A stretch of 64,000 nt of DNA from Valencia hispanica (GCA_963556495.2 OY747721.1:28546849-28610848); one strand, 5' to 3'; positions 25,447 to 36,587 are shown, counted from the stretch's first letter. Program-made: numbers and translations. Notes: generated by a model not told the origin, from the sequence alone.

Positions 25447-26155
25447 CAAAAGACTATTCTGCCACCAGTGCCGGTGTATGTACAAGATCTGCTTGGGTAG
25501 CCAGATCTGGTCTGGAGCCCTGCGCTTGCCGATAACGTCACACTACGGCAACGCCACTCGGACAAACTGCATTGCGGCCCCATGTTTAACCCTGCCAAGC
25601 ACTATATGGTGAAATTTAAAAGAGACATAAATGTTAATAAGGGCTCCTGTGGGGATAATCAAGAAAACGTGACATCTTTTCTGGTACTGCTCTTTCACAC
25701 ATTGGCTTTGGAAAGAGTTTAACAGGTTATTAACAATATTTTGATGGATTTTCCCTTACAATGGAAAGATGTTTTATTCTGTGTTTTTTTTTTTTTGAAT
25801 AACCAAAAAGATGATAAATGTATAACTATACATCAAATCAATATCAGACTATCAAGAAAAAGGCTCTCAAAACAATTCATATACGTTAATTTTTCCATGT
25901 ACAGTATTTATATTACACCCTTGGTTGTTTGTATCTTTTGAATTATTCTGTATACTTTATTTGTTCGTGTGTTGTATACTTGCTATTTGTTCATCATGGT
26001 GCTTCAAAAAAAAAATGCACATACCATGCTAACGTCCAGCCAATCATGTAGTGCAATGTCAGCATCCAGCCAATCATGTAATACGACGTCATAGCCAGGC
26101 GTAGGCCCATTCAGCAGATCTGGTACCTACACCGGCATCAATGAGCCTTTTGGTC
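25447..26155. mobile_element. TIR element of unknown family (non-autonomous)
   Basis: Imperfect terminal inverted repeats bracket this stretch. The left 25469-25493 and the reverse complement of 26112-26136 agree at 23 of 25 positions (TGCCGGTGTA.GTAC.AGATC). Weaker similarity extends outward (CAAAAGACTATT versus CCAAAAGGCTCATT). Inside the right end are two direct copies of TCCAGCCAATCATGTA. No coding remnant is visible, and no target duplication was identified. Confidence 0.55.
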
Positions 26156-26746
26156 ATTCACAAGTGGTCAGCCTATGGCAGTAATGTAGCGTGATCAGGT
26201 GTTTTCCACAAAAAATTACACAATGGCGGGATAAATGGAGCATTGGGGGGAAGGTGTCCGCACAGTTGATTTGCAGGGTTGCGCATAAACCATGAGTCCA
26301 AAGAGTCCATTGGAAACAGACAAAATAGCTTGGACATAACTTGTTTTTTATCCCTATTCAATTCCCCCCCCCCCCCCCCCAAGTCTTTTTGCGAGCCGCT
26401 CCAAAAGGTGGCTGTCCTTTACAGTTCCCGTTAACTGTCTGGCAATCTGGTCTTCAGCACTAAAGGCCAGAAGCTCCCTGACCTCTAAATGAACCCCCCA
26501 TGTTTGCCATTTCATCTGATATAGTTTAGAAATGCTAAATGAACTCCCCATGTTTACTTGGATTTTAAATACTGTTGCCAGCTGGGGCTCAGCGCACATT
26601 CCACACATCATCCTGACATCGCGCTCTGTTGCGGCAAGGCGGGATCTTCATTCATAAGTCCAGCGTTGCTAAAATATTGCAGTAATATTACTATCAAGCA
26701 CGACGGCACAAATGGCGCAATATTCGGGCCTCACCATGTTGCCACA
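26156..26746. other. intron, unclassified, with poly-C run
   Basis: Contains a 17-base C run (26364-26380). Slightly GC-richer than its surroundings. It may be part of an older repeat, but no family was recognised. Confidence 0.4.
26364..26380. repeat. poly-C tract, 17 bases
   Basis: Uninterrupted run of C; length may be unreliable in assemblies. Confidence 0.95.
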
Positions 26747-26819
26747 GCGCATTTAAAAGACACACCATACTGGCAATATTACCTTAATATGCCGCCACGG
26801 TGTGTCTTTTGAAAACGCT
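26747..26819. repeat. 73-bp quasi-palindromic repeat, copy B
   Basis: Closely similar to 9337-9410 along its whole length. The arms AAAAGACACACC and GGTGTGTCTTTT pair, and the centre GCAATATTACC/TTAATATGCC is itself nearly palindromic. Confidence 0.7.
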
Positions 26820-28330
26820 CTGTATGTCAGTCCGGTGATGTCTGCACTTGTACCTTTGCATAAGTAATTTAACGCCGTGAAATGCTAAATTTTTGTTTCA
26901 GGGACCTAAGCACCTTGCTTTGAGAAGTTAAATGGCCCAAATGTTGGTTGTACATAATACCTAATGGCAGGCTCTAATAAACAGTTCGGTATGTAGTCGT
27001 TTATCTGAAGAATTAACCTCCTTCATTTTGCATGAGCTGCAGAAAAAATTGTAAAGTGGTCTCAGACATTATTCCATTTTTCTGCACGGCCTCTTCATCT
27101 GATTCTTCCCATGACTCCTGTTATTAGTAGTTCACCTCCTGTTTGCTGTCACTGTCATCTCTGAAACCTGCCTGTGCCTGAATGGAGGTGGTTATCATTC
27201 ACTGTGTTTTCACATCCAGTTCGGTCATCCTCTTGGGGTTGAGAATTGATTTAAAAAATGATTACTGTTTCTAATGTTGGCATTGAGCAGATAGAAATAT
27301 GAAGTAATTTAAAGCATGTATACGTATATTAATAATTTGAAATATTTCAAGTCTGTGAAATAGAATGTGTGATTTAAAATAAAAAAGATTTGATTCTCAC
27401 AAGTCTTAAAAATAACTAATTTAGAGATATATTTCAATATTTCTGAATAAATTGTTGTTGAACAGCTTTATATTTGAGGAGTTTTTTGCTTTAACATGAA
27501 ATATTTTTTTACAGAAATCAAAACAAAAACAAATAAATCACAGTTTTATCACTTGATCATAAAATCATGTTATTTCACAGCTGGTCTTATAACAATATCA
27601 TTTCAGAACTTTTAACAGCAAAGTGAAGAAATCTGCTCATGACTACAGTGTCTTCTTCTGGACACATCTAAACTGTTTGGTAGTGAACACAAAACCTTAA
27701 TAAAAGAAAAAAATCTAGTTTCCAGCATAGACACCTATTGCCTATCCTTTAAATCTGTTCAAAATATGGGATTCATGTTGGTATTTTAATGTAAAGCAGC
27801 TGCTACTTTTTATGTGCATGGAGTAAATTGTATTTGGTAAAGCTAACAGTGTGAATCTTGTCTCTCTGTTGCTTTTACAGCACCTCGGATGCATTTTGAC
27901 GTTTAAAGGCATTTTTTTTGTAAAATTGAACAGTTTTCTCCCCAGTGGATAAGCAACAAATTCTGAGTCACTTCTGTTTACGGCTTCATGTTTAATTGGA
28001 TGAGGGGTACATAAAGAGAAACCGAACAAAGTGGGTTTACTTTACTTCAGTTGGAGACTATCTATAATTACACCTTTGAGAAAATAATTGGCTTTCGTCT
28101 TGTAGCAGTTAAACATGTATACAAATAGATGAAGCTCTTTAAGAGATGGTGTGAATGCTCTGTTATGATTGATGTCTATTTCTTCATTTTAAACGGGCAG
28201 TTTAATTGTATTAATTAACACAACATAGTCATTTGGAAAAAATAATCATGTATTGCCTTAGAAAACTCTTCAGACTTCTGGAAAACATTCATTCTGCCTC
28301 TAATTTCTTCCCTTTGCTTCATGACTGCAG
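26820..28330. other. intron sequence, nothing recognised
   Basis: Ordinary intron up to the pyrimidine-rich tract before the next grid1 exon. Confidence 0.5.
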
Positions 28331-28504
28331 GAAATCAGTGACACAGAGATCTTGGAGCTGACCCACAGTGTACTGGGTCGTATGACTGTAATTCGACAGA
28401 TATTCCCCCTGTGGAAGGACAGCAGCACCCGGTGCATGAGGCAGAACCACCAGATCTCCTCGCTGCTGTGCGACCCACAGGAAGGATACCTACAGAACCT
28501 GGAG
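28331..28504 (+). CDS. grid1: grid1 exon b: GluD1 amino-terminal domain, 58 codons
   Basis: 174 nt in phase 0 between acceptor TTCATGACTGCAG and donor GAG|GTAAAA. The product starts [20 protein letters not shown] and ends [16 protein letters not shown], with the central [10 protein letters not shown] and RCMRQNHQI. This matches the second lobe of the GluD1 amino-terminal domain. It differs from GluD2, as I remember it, by retaining LGRMTV and [13 protein letters not shown]. Two cysteines are visible (in RCMRQ and LLCDP). The segment SSTRCMRQ looks the least conserved part of the exon. The acceptor is preceded by a long CT-rich tract at about 28295-28320. An in-frame ATG inside the exon should not be taken as a translation start. 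Confidence 0.96.
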
Positions 28505-29690
28505 GTAAAAAAACAAAAACAAAAAACTTTTATGTTTCTGGCTGTCACTATGTCAGTCAGAAATGTTGAAGCAGCAGATAACATTTTTAGTTTCAACTGA
28601 CAGCTGTTGGCAATAAGATCTGCTCACTCTCCATCTCAGCCATAGTTTGATTTGTACCTCTGGTAGGAAAACCTGCAGTCCTGTGAGGAAATGAAATGTT
28701 GGGTTTACACACCTACTGGTTACTGGAAAGACTTGACTTATAAACAGCCTGAAACCATGAGTAAAAAAAAAACCCTACTGTTTTGTCTCTTTGTACAGAT
28801 AACTCTGCTACAAAAAAAGCAACAAAACCCCCTCCTTTGTTAAAATGATTAATATTAAGGCACCAAATCCTTTTTTGACTCTTGATAATCAGTGCCTCAC
28901 TTCAGGATTAACATCAGCTCTGCACTTTATGATAGTGATTAGATCTGTCTAAATCCCAACAACACCAAAGTGCTCTCTCTGGCCTTTTGTACAGGTATTT
29001 GGTGGTTAAGAAGGTGTGTTTATTCTCCAGCTACTCAAAAAGAATTTGATCCTTACATTTTAGAATCAAATAGGCTCTATAATGATGCAGGTTGCAGCCA
29101 TTTAAATACGCGTGCAGGTGTTTTGAGAGAATTCCACCCAAATTTATGTATATTTATTTCAGACCCAGAGCAAAAAGCAATGGATTTTCAAATGCCTGTG
29201 CTGTGAATTATTCACCTTATTTGTAAAGCGGGTGGTAATTTTGATGCTAAAGAAGCAGAGCTGAAAGGGATGCACTGCACTGATAGCTCTAAAAAAAGGA
29301 TACTTTACTGTAGATTTCCCAGATATTTATGGTAATTATTGTGTATAATACATGAAACAAGCTGATAGAATTTTAACATCAGTTCTTTTTTTTCTTTTTT
29401 GAGAGAAATTATTAAAGGGATACATCAATATCCCACTTACAATTTGCGGCTTTGGATTATTTTCACCACATGTCTTACCTTCTGTACCTGCTGTAGTTTT
29501 AGATTTAGATTATGTAGCAGATACATTTGCAGTTTGACATAAACATAATTGCATGAAAGAGAAAGAGCAGTCTTCTTTGTGTATTGGGTACAGAGTTTAA
29601 AAAGCAAACATTAGTGAATAGTCAGCGTTGTAAAAAATGAACGGATAAAGTAAAATCAGAGTTGTGATGTGTAAATACATATTTTTAGAA
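28505..29690. other. intron sequence, nothing recognised
   Basis: Start of the 15.9-kb intron 28505-44411; ordinary AT-rich sequence. Confidence 0.5.
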
Positions 29691-30715
29691 TAGAATAGAA
29701 TAATCTTTTATTGTCCCACAGAGGGGAAATTCAGCTGTAACAGCATCAAAGTGACAGGTAATTGAAGCATTAGATGTACACAAGAAAAATGTAAAAAATA
29801 GAATTAAGAATAATATATGTACAACATGGACAACATGAAAGTACAGCACAGTTATTAAAAATGGCATATTCAGATTTGAATGTGCAACCAAGCAGGGTCA
29901 TTTTTAAACTATTTACAGGATGGGCATGCGTATTTGTGCATTAAAAAACAACATATTTGCAAAATGTTAAAAAATATGAACTGTGCAAATAGATGTGGAA
30001 AAAGCAATAGCAGAAATGTTATTTTAAGTGAGATAAACAGTGAAAATTACACCAGATATGTATACATTATTGAGTTTGTTGAGAGCAGTGCTGGTTATAG
30101 AGTCTAACAGCTGCTGGGAGGAAGGACCTATGATATTGTTCCTTCATGCGCCTAGGATGCAGCACTGAAAGAGCTCTCCAGCTCAGCAACAGCTTCATGC
30201 ATGGGGTGGGAGAAATTGTCCATCAGTGATGTTATTTTGGCCAGAGTCCTTCTGTCTTCTTCTACCTGCACTGGATCTAGATGGTATCCTAGAACATAGC
30301 TGCCCTTCTTGATGAGCTTATCCAACCTCTTCCTCTCAGCTGTAGAGCTGTAGAGAAACTGCTGCTCCAACAGACAATACCATAAAAGATGGCTGATGCC
30401 ACCACAGAGTCAAAGAAGGTGTTTAGGAGAACTTCCTGGACTCCAAAAGATCTCTCTCTGACCCTTCCTGTAGAAAGCATCAGTCTTGTTTCTCCAGTCC
30501 AGTTTATTGTTTAGGTGAACACCCATGTTCATATAAGAGTCCACTGTCTCACCGCCACTCCCTGAATGTTCACCGGTGTCAGTGTGGTGGGTCTCCGCCT
30601 CTGGAAATCCACCACCAACTGCGTGGTTTTCCCTGCATTGATCAGGAGGTGGTTCTGCTGGCACCAGTATACAAAGTCCTGTGTCCACTGTCTCCTGTGA
30701 TGACGCTGACTATTG
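29691..30715 (-). mobile_element. Rex1/jockey-like LINE, 3' fragment
   Basis: On the minus strand the 3' end carries a five-base tail repeat (TAGAA/TTCTA, 29691-29703) after a terminus reading CTCTGTGGGACAATAAAAG. Upstream are the C-terminal ORF2 blocks NMGVHLNNKLDWRNKTDAFY (about 30440-30540), DSVVASAIFYGIVCW (about 30370-30415), and RLDKLIKKGSYVLG with SLMDNFSHPMHEAV (about 30190-30340), broken by frameshifts. These match the C-terminal RT-adjacent part of the longer copy at 59062-61797. The copy is 5'-truncated just upstream of these blocks, the usual outcome of incomplete LINE reverse transcription. Confidence 0.8.
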
Positions 30716-31060
30716 CAAACCAGTTAAAGAACTGTTTCCGGTTGTTCGCTCACCTTAAGTGTCATGGCACACATTCTGTGGCCTCAAATTGATTCTCTTT
30801 TGCACGACATTGTGGCGGCTAGTGGTATTAAACAGTATTGACTGTTAGCTGTTTTCTGAGTGGTCAGTTCAGATCACATGACTCAAAAGCTAGAAGTCAG
30901 CCTGCAAAGTGAAACTTAAAGTGGAACTGAATCCCATGAAAAAGCATAACCCCGCCCCCAGACAACATTTGAAAAATTCTACATAGTGGGTGGTGCCAGG
31001 AGGCATGGAGAGGCATGGCCAAGTGTGGAGGATGAGCGGAGAGGGGAACGTGGGGGTGTG

Positions 31061-31068
31061 GTCAGGAG
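31061..31068 (+). repeat. hAT target-site duplication, left
   Basis: GTCAGGAG, repeated exactly at 33811-33818. Confidence 0.9.
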
Positions 31069-31713
31069 CAGGGGCGCTGCTAAGGATTTTGGCCCCCATG
31101 AAAAGAATCTTGGTAGGGCCCCCAACTCAACTGAGACTTTTTTCATATTAATTTACATAAAATCATGCGGTTTTATCGTACTTTGACTATCATTCTCATA
31201 TATTTAAGTCAATCAGAGAATTGAACTCCATCCCATGTCCACACCCGTAATTTGTCCTCTGTAATACTGCACTACTTCAGTACTGTATAATGTACATACT
31301 GTGCATAGCTGTACATGTGTCATATTGTGTATTCACAGATATTTATATTTGTATGTATGTACTGTACATATTTGTACTGTACACTGGCAATGATATAAAA
31401 GTTAATCTAATCTGACCTAATATTTTTAACATGACAGTTGAAATGTAACGGAAACACTTGGCACTCTTAATACAATGAAATGTATTCATATTTATTTGCT
31501 TTAACGCTGATACTGAAATTTCAAAATAAAACTCTTCAATTTTAAAACAGGAATTACAATCTGTGGTGAAAAAACCATCTCAGCAAGAAAACACCACCAT
31601 AGAACAAAATGGCCATATAAAAGTTCTAATAATTTAAGCAGAACTTGCATAACATACTATATCAAAGAATGGCGAAGGTATAACATAGCTGAGTCTGAGT
31701 TACTCTTTCCACA

Positions 31714-32139
31714 TCATTTGTAATCTCGTCCTTGCTCAATATTTCTAAATAAAAGTCCAACAACCTTTTCAGCTGCAAAATCATTGATCAAATCTTTGAA
31801 GTCGAGCTCTCTAGCCAACTCGCTCTTAATGGAAACCATAGCGAGACTGCAAAGCCTTTCTTGAGACATTGTAGACCTCAAGTAGTTTTTTATCAGTTTT
31901 AATTTGCTGAATGCCCTCTCCCCACCAGCAACAGTCACTGGCAGTGTGCTAAATAAACGCAAAGCAATGCACACTTCTCCAAAGATGCTTTGCAGCTGCA
32001 GCTTACAAATAGAATTTAGGAGTTCAAGAGGTGACAGGTTAGGGGGGAAGTTGGAAGCATATACACGGTTTAGGTGTCTTACTTGATTTTCAAAATCAGG
32101 AGTTAGATCACTGGAACACTTGTGATCGGTGGTTGGCAC
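31714..32139 (-). pseudogene. hAT transposase C-terminal (dimerisation) fragment
   Basis: 141 codons open on the minus strand. Residues around 75-115 read LFSTLPVTVAGGERAFSKLK followed by LIKNYLRSTMSQERLCSLA. This is the conserved C-terminal dimerisation motif of hAT transposases of the type related to vertebrate ZMYM/KIAA-like domesticated proteins. The upstream RNase H-like catalytic part is not found in frame, so this is a remnant. The methionine at the start is merely the first in-frame ATG and probably not a real start. A host-domesticated gene is unlikely because the fragment lies between intact hAT termini. Confidence 0.85.
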
Positions 32140-32575
32140 AAAGAAGAGATTTTGTCCTCACTAATCTGCCCAACTTTCAGAACCGCATAAAACTCGTTCA
32201 CAATATCAGCAATTCTCTCAGACAATGTGTTGCCATTAAACCAATACTAATAGCCACTCACCTTCTTCTTCATGCAGGAGCGCAGGGGCTGATTCAGGGG
32301 ATGCTGGAGTTAGGGGTTGGGAGACAGCCGGACCAGTTGCTGCTGCTGGTTCACTTGACTCTGTTCAGGACGAGGCACGATTTTGACAAAGTGCGTTTGA
32401 CTGCATTGAACATTTAACAAAAAATGTGTGTTGTTAGTTTTTCCAGCGTTTTCTTGACCTAACATGGGGAGAAAATTTAGTTCGCTTATCATGCACTTTT
32501 AAGTGCATTGCATTTGACTGTTCAAAACGATCGAGACATCATTTTGATAGAGGCAAGGCCAACTGTCTATAACAG

Positions 32576-33047
32576 CTTATACCATGGTCTGGGTGAATAC
32601 TCTATTCTGATTGGCTGGAAGGTGTAGGTTAAACGTACACCTAGGAAAGGCGTCCCGTCAAATTTCCTGATGACAGTTCTAAATTATTGCGCTGGCTCAA
32701 ACGCTAGATGGTAACCATGGCAACGGAGACTCAACGTTATTTCACAGTTGACTCATCGCGACAGCAAGACAGACAAAACATGAGTGATTTCATCATTTCT
32801 TTTAACTTATTTTGTGAGTTTGACAACTTTGAAGACTGGGATGCAGCAGAATGATAAGAAAAAGGAGAAGCGACACAAGGTCGGGTCGCTGTGGCCACGT
32901 TGCTTGGCAACGCCTGTATACGGGATATATTAAATGGTGCGCTCGAATTATAAAAATAAAAACCCTCACGATTTTAACTCTAAAACAAATTAAAGTAATA
33001 TTAATTGATTAAATACTTCTTTCTTTCATAAGTGACCATGGTATAAG
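32576..33047. mobile_element. 472-bp TIR element nested in the hAT
   Basis: Perfect 14-bp inverted ends: CTTATACCATGGTC at 32576-32589 and GACCATGGTATAAG at 33034-33047. No ORF resembles a transposase. The palindromic block 33051-33180 begins immediately after the right end and may belong to the same element. Confidence 0.55.
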
Positions 33048-33050
33048 GGG

Positions 33051-33180
33051 GATAATGCCCTTCGAGGTGTCCATTAACAGAAATTAATGGACTTCTTGGA
33101 AGTAACCGTCCTCCGCGAACCGTTCACGCCTCCGCATAGTCCATTAATTTCTGTTAATGGATGCCTCGTCGGGCATTATC
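33051..33180. repeat. strong hairpin-forming inverted repeat
   Basis: A perfect 22-bp inverted pair lies at 33071-33092 and 33139-33160 (core TTAACAGAAATTAATGG). An outer pair, GATAATGCCC at 33051 and GGGCATTATC at 33171-33180, extends the stem. The loop is about 46 bases and GC-rich. Confidence 0.85.
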
Positions 33181-33274
33181 CGTTACATGTTTGACTGCAT
33201 TGATTAGTGACCTAAAACAGAGAAAATGAAAAATTCGGGGGTTCCTGAGTCGACATGGGGAGAAATTTAGCTAA

Positions 33275-33346
33275 GCTATCTTGACCCCCTTAGCCTAATA
33301 TTACAAGTTTGCTATCTTGACCCCCTTAGCCTAATATTACAAGTTT
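33275..33346. repeat. 36-bp perfect tandem duplication
   Basis: Two identical adjacent 36-bp units (33275-33310 and 33311-33346), each starting GCTATCTTGACCCCCTTAGC. Confidence 0.95.
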
Positions 33347-33810
33347 GCTACCTGCGTGGTCCACTAACAATTTAGGCATATTTACAAACCCACCTTTTCT
33401 TGTGAAATATTGGGTAACATACTGTCGACCCTTTGCCTCTTTCACTTCTCTTACTTTTTTCTCTGCGTTTTTTGACTTCCAGATTTTGGAGGCATTTTGA
33501 CTTCCTCTTCCGTCACTGCTACGGCGTTAAGTGAAGTGAAGTGGTTTGTCTTGCCTGGATACAATTTGGGCAGACTAAACCATTTTATGATAATCGAGAG
33601 GGGGGAGAGGGGCCCACGGACGTTTGTGTTTCCTAAACAAATACATTTTTAGACACCAGGAAACAGCAAATAAAATGATTTTAACTTAATTTTTACTGTC
33701 AAATATTTTTTTTTTTAGCACCACAATTGTATTGGGGGCTTCTCTGGGCCCCCTCTCAGTCATGGGCCCCGAGAATCATCATCGTTTACCCCCCCTTTAC
33801 GGCACCCCAG

Positions 33811-33818
33811 GTCAGGAG
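33811..33818 (+). repeat. hAT target-site duplication, right
   Basis: GTCAGGAG, matching 31061-31068. Confidence 0.9.
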
Positions 33819-33920
33819 GACAGCTAGCTTAATCTGACACTGAAACATGGACAGTGACTGAAGCGACATTGGCAGCTTTGCAACTGATCGATCTGATCGA
33901 CGTTCATCTGTTTTGAGTGT

Positions 33921-34180
33921 TAGCCTATGTTAGCATTACCACTCAGAGACCGGACTCCTCCTCTCTCCCTCTGACTCAGCGCCCTGAGCCAGTGGATCTC
34001 GTCCGCCATCACCGGAGGTAGAGGGAGGCTTTATGGAGCCCAGTGGCCCCAAATCATATCAATTCAAACCGCTGGCTCAGGGCGCTGAGTCAGCGCTGCC
34101 CGAGGCCGGCGCTGCCAGTGGTGCTGGGACAGAGGGAGACAGGATTGGTCCAGTCTCTGAGTGGTAATGCTAGTGCTAAT
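33921..34180. repeat. long imperfect hairpin in the outer transposon
   Basis: The left arm holds GCATTACCACTCAGAGAC and GACTCAGCGCCCTGAGCCAG. The right arm holds CTGGCTCAGGGCGCTGAGTC and GTCTCTGAGTGGTAATGC, in reverse-complement order. About 45 extra bases bulge in the right arm. Confidence 0.75.
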
Positions 34181-34781
34181 GTGATAATAATGGTAACCTG
34201 AAAAACGCAATTGATCAAAACTCGCAATTCCAACTCCAAACTCGCCACGGGGCGAGTGTGTCTGAGAGATGGTTTTATACCCAAACCAACGGGGCTGTGA
34301 GACCATATCTGTGACGTGAAGAGTGGAAAAGATGTACCACTCTCCGCCAATCACAAATTTGAAATGCAGTAGCCACACTTCAACCCTAAGAGGGCAGCAC
34401 TAAGACATTTTTAGACCAGAAAGTGTGGAATTAAACCAGTTTACATGAAAATGTAAAAAAAAATTCCCAGAAACTGAAAAATTGCATTGGTAAAGACCCA
34501 TTTATACAGTCTATAAGCAAAAAAAGTTATTTTGGGGTTTAGTTACTCTTTAGTAAAAACCTCTGCATCCGGTCAGACAGAGAGCTCCTCTCCTCCTTTT
34601 CTTCTCATTTTTGCCTTGGAGACTCATTGCTTGTAAGTTCATAGTTGTTTCTTTGTTTTTGTGCAAATGTGCATATATATTATTATTTGAAATTCATATG
34701 TTTGAGTTAAAAGCAAACTACATTGTGATTATTTCATTTGCTAGTTTGCCAAGGGTAAAATGCTGAAGTTAAAAATGTTAA

Positions 34782-35739
34782 AGACCCACTCCAATCATCT
34801 TTCTGAACTATTTTAAAGTGTTCTCAGTGGTCTTTAAATTGTGATTATAGCCAAAATCACAAAACTTGTGCCATTTTCTAGGACATAGCTTCAGGCAGTA
34901 GATCATTAGCAATTTGCCTCTATGTTGTGGGCGGAGCCGTTGGCGCGGAGGACCTCTCCCTCTCCACCCCCAGCAATGGTTTCTGTGTGTGCATCTGACC
35001 CTGCTTTTGTATAAAATTAAACAAAAATAAAAAGATAAAAAAGGACCCTGTAAAACGCATTACTTTATAATGTAATCTACATCGCTTTAACACAGCAGCT
35101 TGCAGCACTGGCTGTTGAACCATAAATAGCTGATGTAATGCAACCAAACAAGCGGATGGTTAAATTAGTTCCCAACAGTAGAAAAGAAACTTACCGTGAA
35201 TTAAAAAGGCTTTGGCAGTGTCTTGATGGCTTCAAACGTAGTTTACTAGCGAAGCCCATTTTTTTTCCCCTGCCAGTTGGTGAAACAGTCTTTTCTGAAC
35301 TAATTAAAAACCGATGTACGGTTTTTAATCTTGCTGTGACCAAGAAACTTAATCCATTTCTCTCTCATTGCAGATGGTTTTGGTAAAGTATGAAAGCTAA
35401 TAGTTTCGTTCTTCTTAGCACTGCACCCCACTACAGCACACAGGTGTTGATCCACCATCGTCTTCTTTGCGCCTCAGAACCTAAGTGGGTGGGGCAGAGC
35501 GGAGCAGGAGCAGGAGCAGGAGCTTGTAGCCCGCCCAGTGTGGTTGCTATGTCACAAGCACAGTCTGTTTTAGACTGCCTTTTAGCGTCTGCTACTGATT
35601 CACAGCTATTTGAAAGTAGAAATACTCAAAAATGCAATTTTGAGCTTAATCTTCTTAAAATATGTCCTCTGGCATCAGAAAAATGCCACAAGAACATGTT
35701 AACAACACGAAAAACATGATTTTTGTTGGAGAGGCCAAG
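34782..35739. mobile_element. TTAA-flanked DNA element (piggyBac-like target)
   Basis: The ends read TTAA-AGACCCACTCCAATCATC on the left and GTTGGAGAGGCCAAG-TTAA on the right. TTAA lies on both sides (34778-34781, 35740-35743), and the ends are imperfect inverted repeats sharing CC(A/T)CTCCAA-type cores. TTAA duplication is the hallmark of piggyBac, though the termini are only weakly symmetrical. Internal ORFs (for example 35138-35386) do not resemble a piggyBac transposase, so it would be a non-autonomous copy. Chance occurrence of TTAA in AT-rich DNA is a real alternative. Confidence 0.45.
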
Positions 35740-36587
35740 TTAAATGTAGCTTCTTCTCGTAGCATGTGCACATAATCAATGTACATTATTTTGTGCTGTA
35801 TATGTTTGTAACTAAAGCAGTGCAAATTTGTGTTTATTTCAGTTTTACTTACAAGAATGGAAAGAGAAGAAACTGTGTTCGACTTTCTCTGAATCCTGTC
35901 TGTTAGCTATCTGTTAGTGATACGTAGATGCTACATGTATCAGGGACAGAATGGTCTTCTGCAATCTGGGGAGTTGGTTTGTGCCCTGAAACTCTCTTCA
36001 GGGTCTTCCAAACCTCAGTGATGTTGTCCTACTGCAGCTGGTCCTCCATCTTCTTCCTGTAGATGTTCTTTACTTGTCAAATTTTCCATCTCAGTTTATT
36101 CTGCACAACTCTTAGGTCCTCCTTGTTTCCAGCTCTAAAGGCTCTCTTCTTTCCTTGATGAGAGCTTATTTCCACCTTGATCCAGGGCTTAATGCTGGAA
36201 AAACACCATAACTTTATGATGAGCACGACGTTGTCCACACAGAAGTTGATGTAGTCCGTTATGGAGTCTGTGATGCTGTCAATATATTTCCCATGAGAAC
36301 ATAACTCTTCTGAAACATTAGAAACATTAGAACTGAAACAGTCCCTCAGAGCCTCTTCAGTCTCCTCTGACCATTTACTCACTGTGTGTCACAGCTTTTT
36401 TTTTGTGGACCAGAGTTTTATACATAGGCTGGAGATGAACCAGGTTGTGATCTGAGCCCCCGGGGGAGGGAGAGTTGATGAGCTGTATTCCTCCTTGATG
36501 TGGGCATACAACAAGTCCAGTGTTTTATTGTCTCTGGTGTGGCAGGTGACATACTGGGTGAAGGTGGAGAGAGTGGAAGATAGGGAT

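Larger units (their letters stand above)
31069..33810 (-). mobile_element. hAT-superfamily DNA transposon, defective
   Basis: A 2742-bp insertion with termini CAGGGGCGCTGC... and ...GCACCCCAG, flanked by the exact 8-bp duplication GTCAGGAG, the diagnostic target-site length for hAT. The left terminus runs into GGCCCCCATG and the right into GGGCCCC...CATGGGCCCC, giving GC-rich subterminal symmetry. A minus-strand ORF (31714-32139) carries the C-terminal dimerisation domain of a hAT transposase. The N-terminal zinc finger and most of the catalytic domain are absent, so the copy is non-autonomous. Other repeats sit inside it: a 472-bp TIR segment, a hairpin and a 36-bp tandem duplication. Confidence 0.9.
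30914..34554. mobile_element. outer TIR DNA transposon hosting a nested hAT
   Basis: The left end (30914-30935, ACTTAAAGTGGAACTGAATC) and the right end (34534-34554, GGGGTTTAGTTACTCTTTAGT) are imperfect inverted repeats resembling the ACTAAAGAGTAACTAAACCC-type termini common in fish DNA elements. With the 2.74-kb hAT at 31069-33810 removed, about 900 bp remain. These contain a large imperfect hairpin at 33921-34180 and no transposase. Boundaries are inferred from termini alone; I found no certain target duplication. Confidence 0.5.

Noticed and set aside
33279..33346. CRISPR-like spaced repeat
   Set aside because: Only two adjacent units without spacers in a vertebrate intron; a simple tandem duplication.
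35138..35386. 82-codon ORF within the TTAA element as a transposase
   Set aside because: No DDD-type motifs or piggyBac resemblance.
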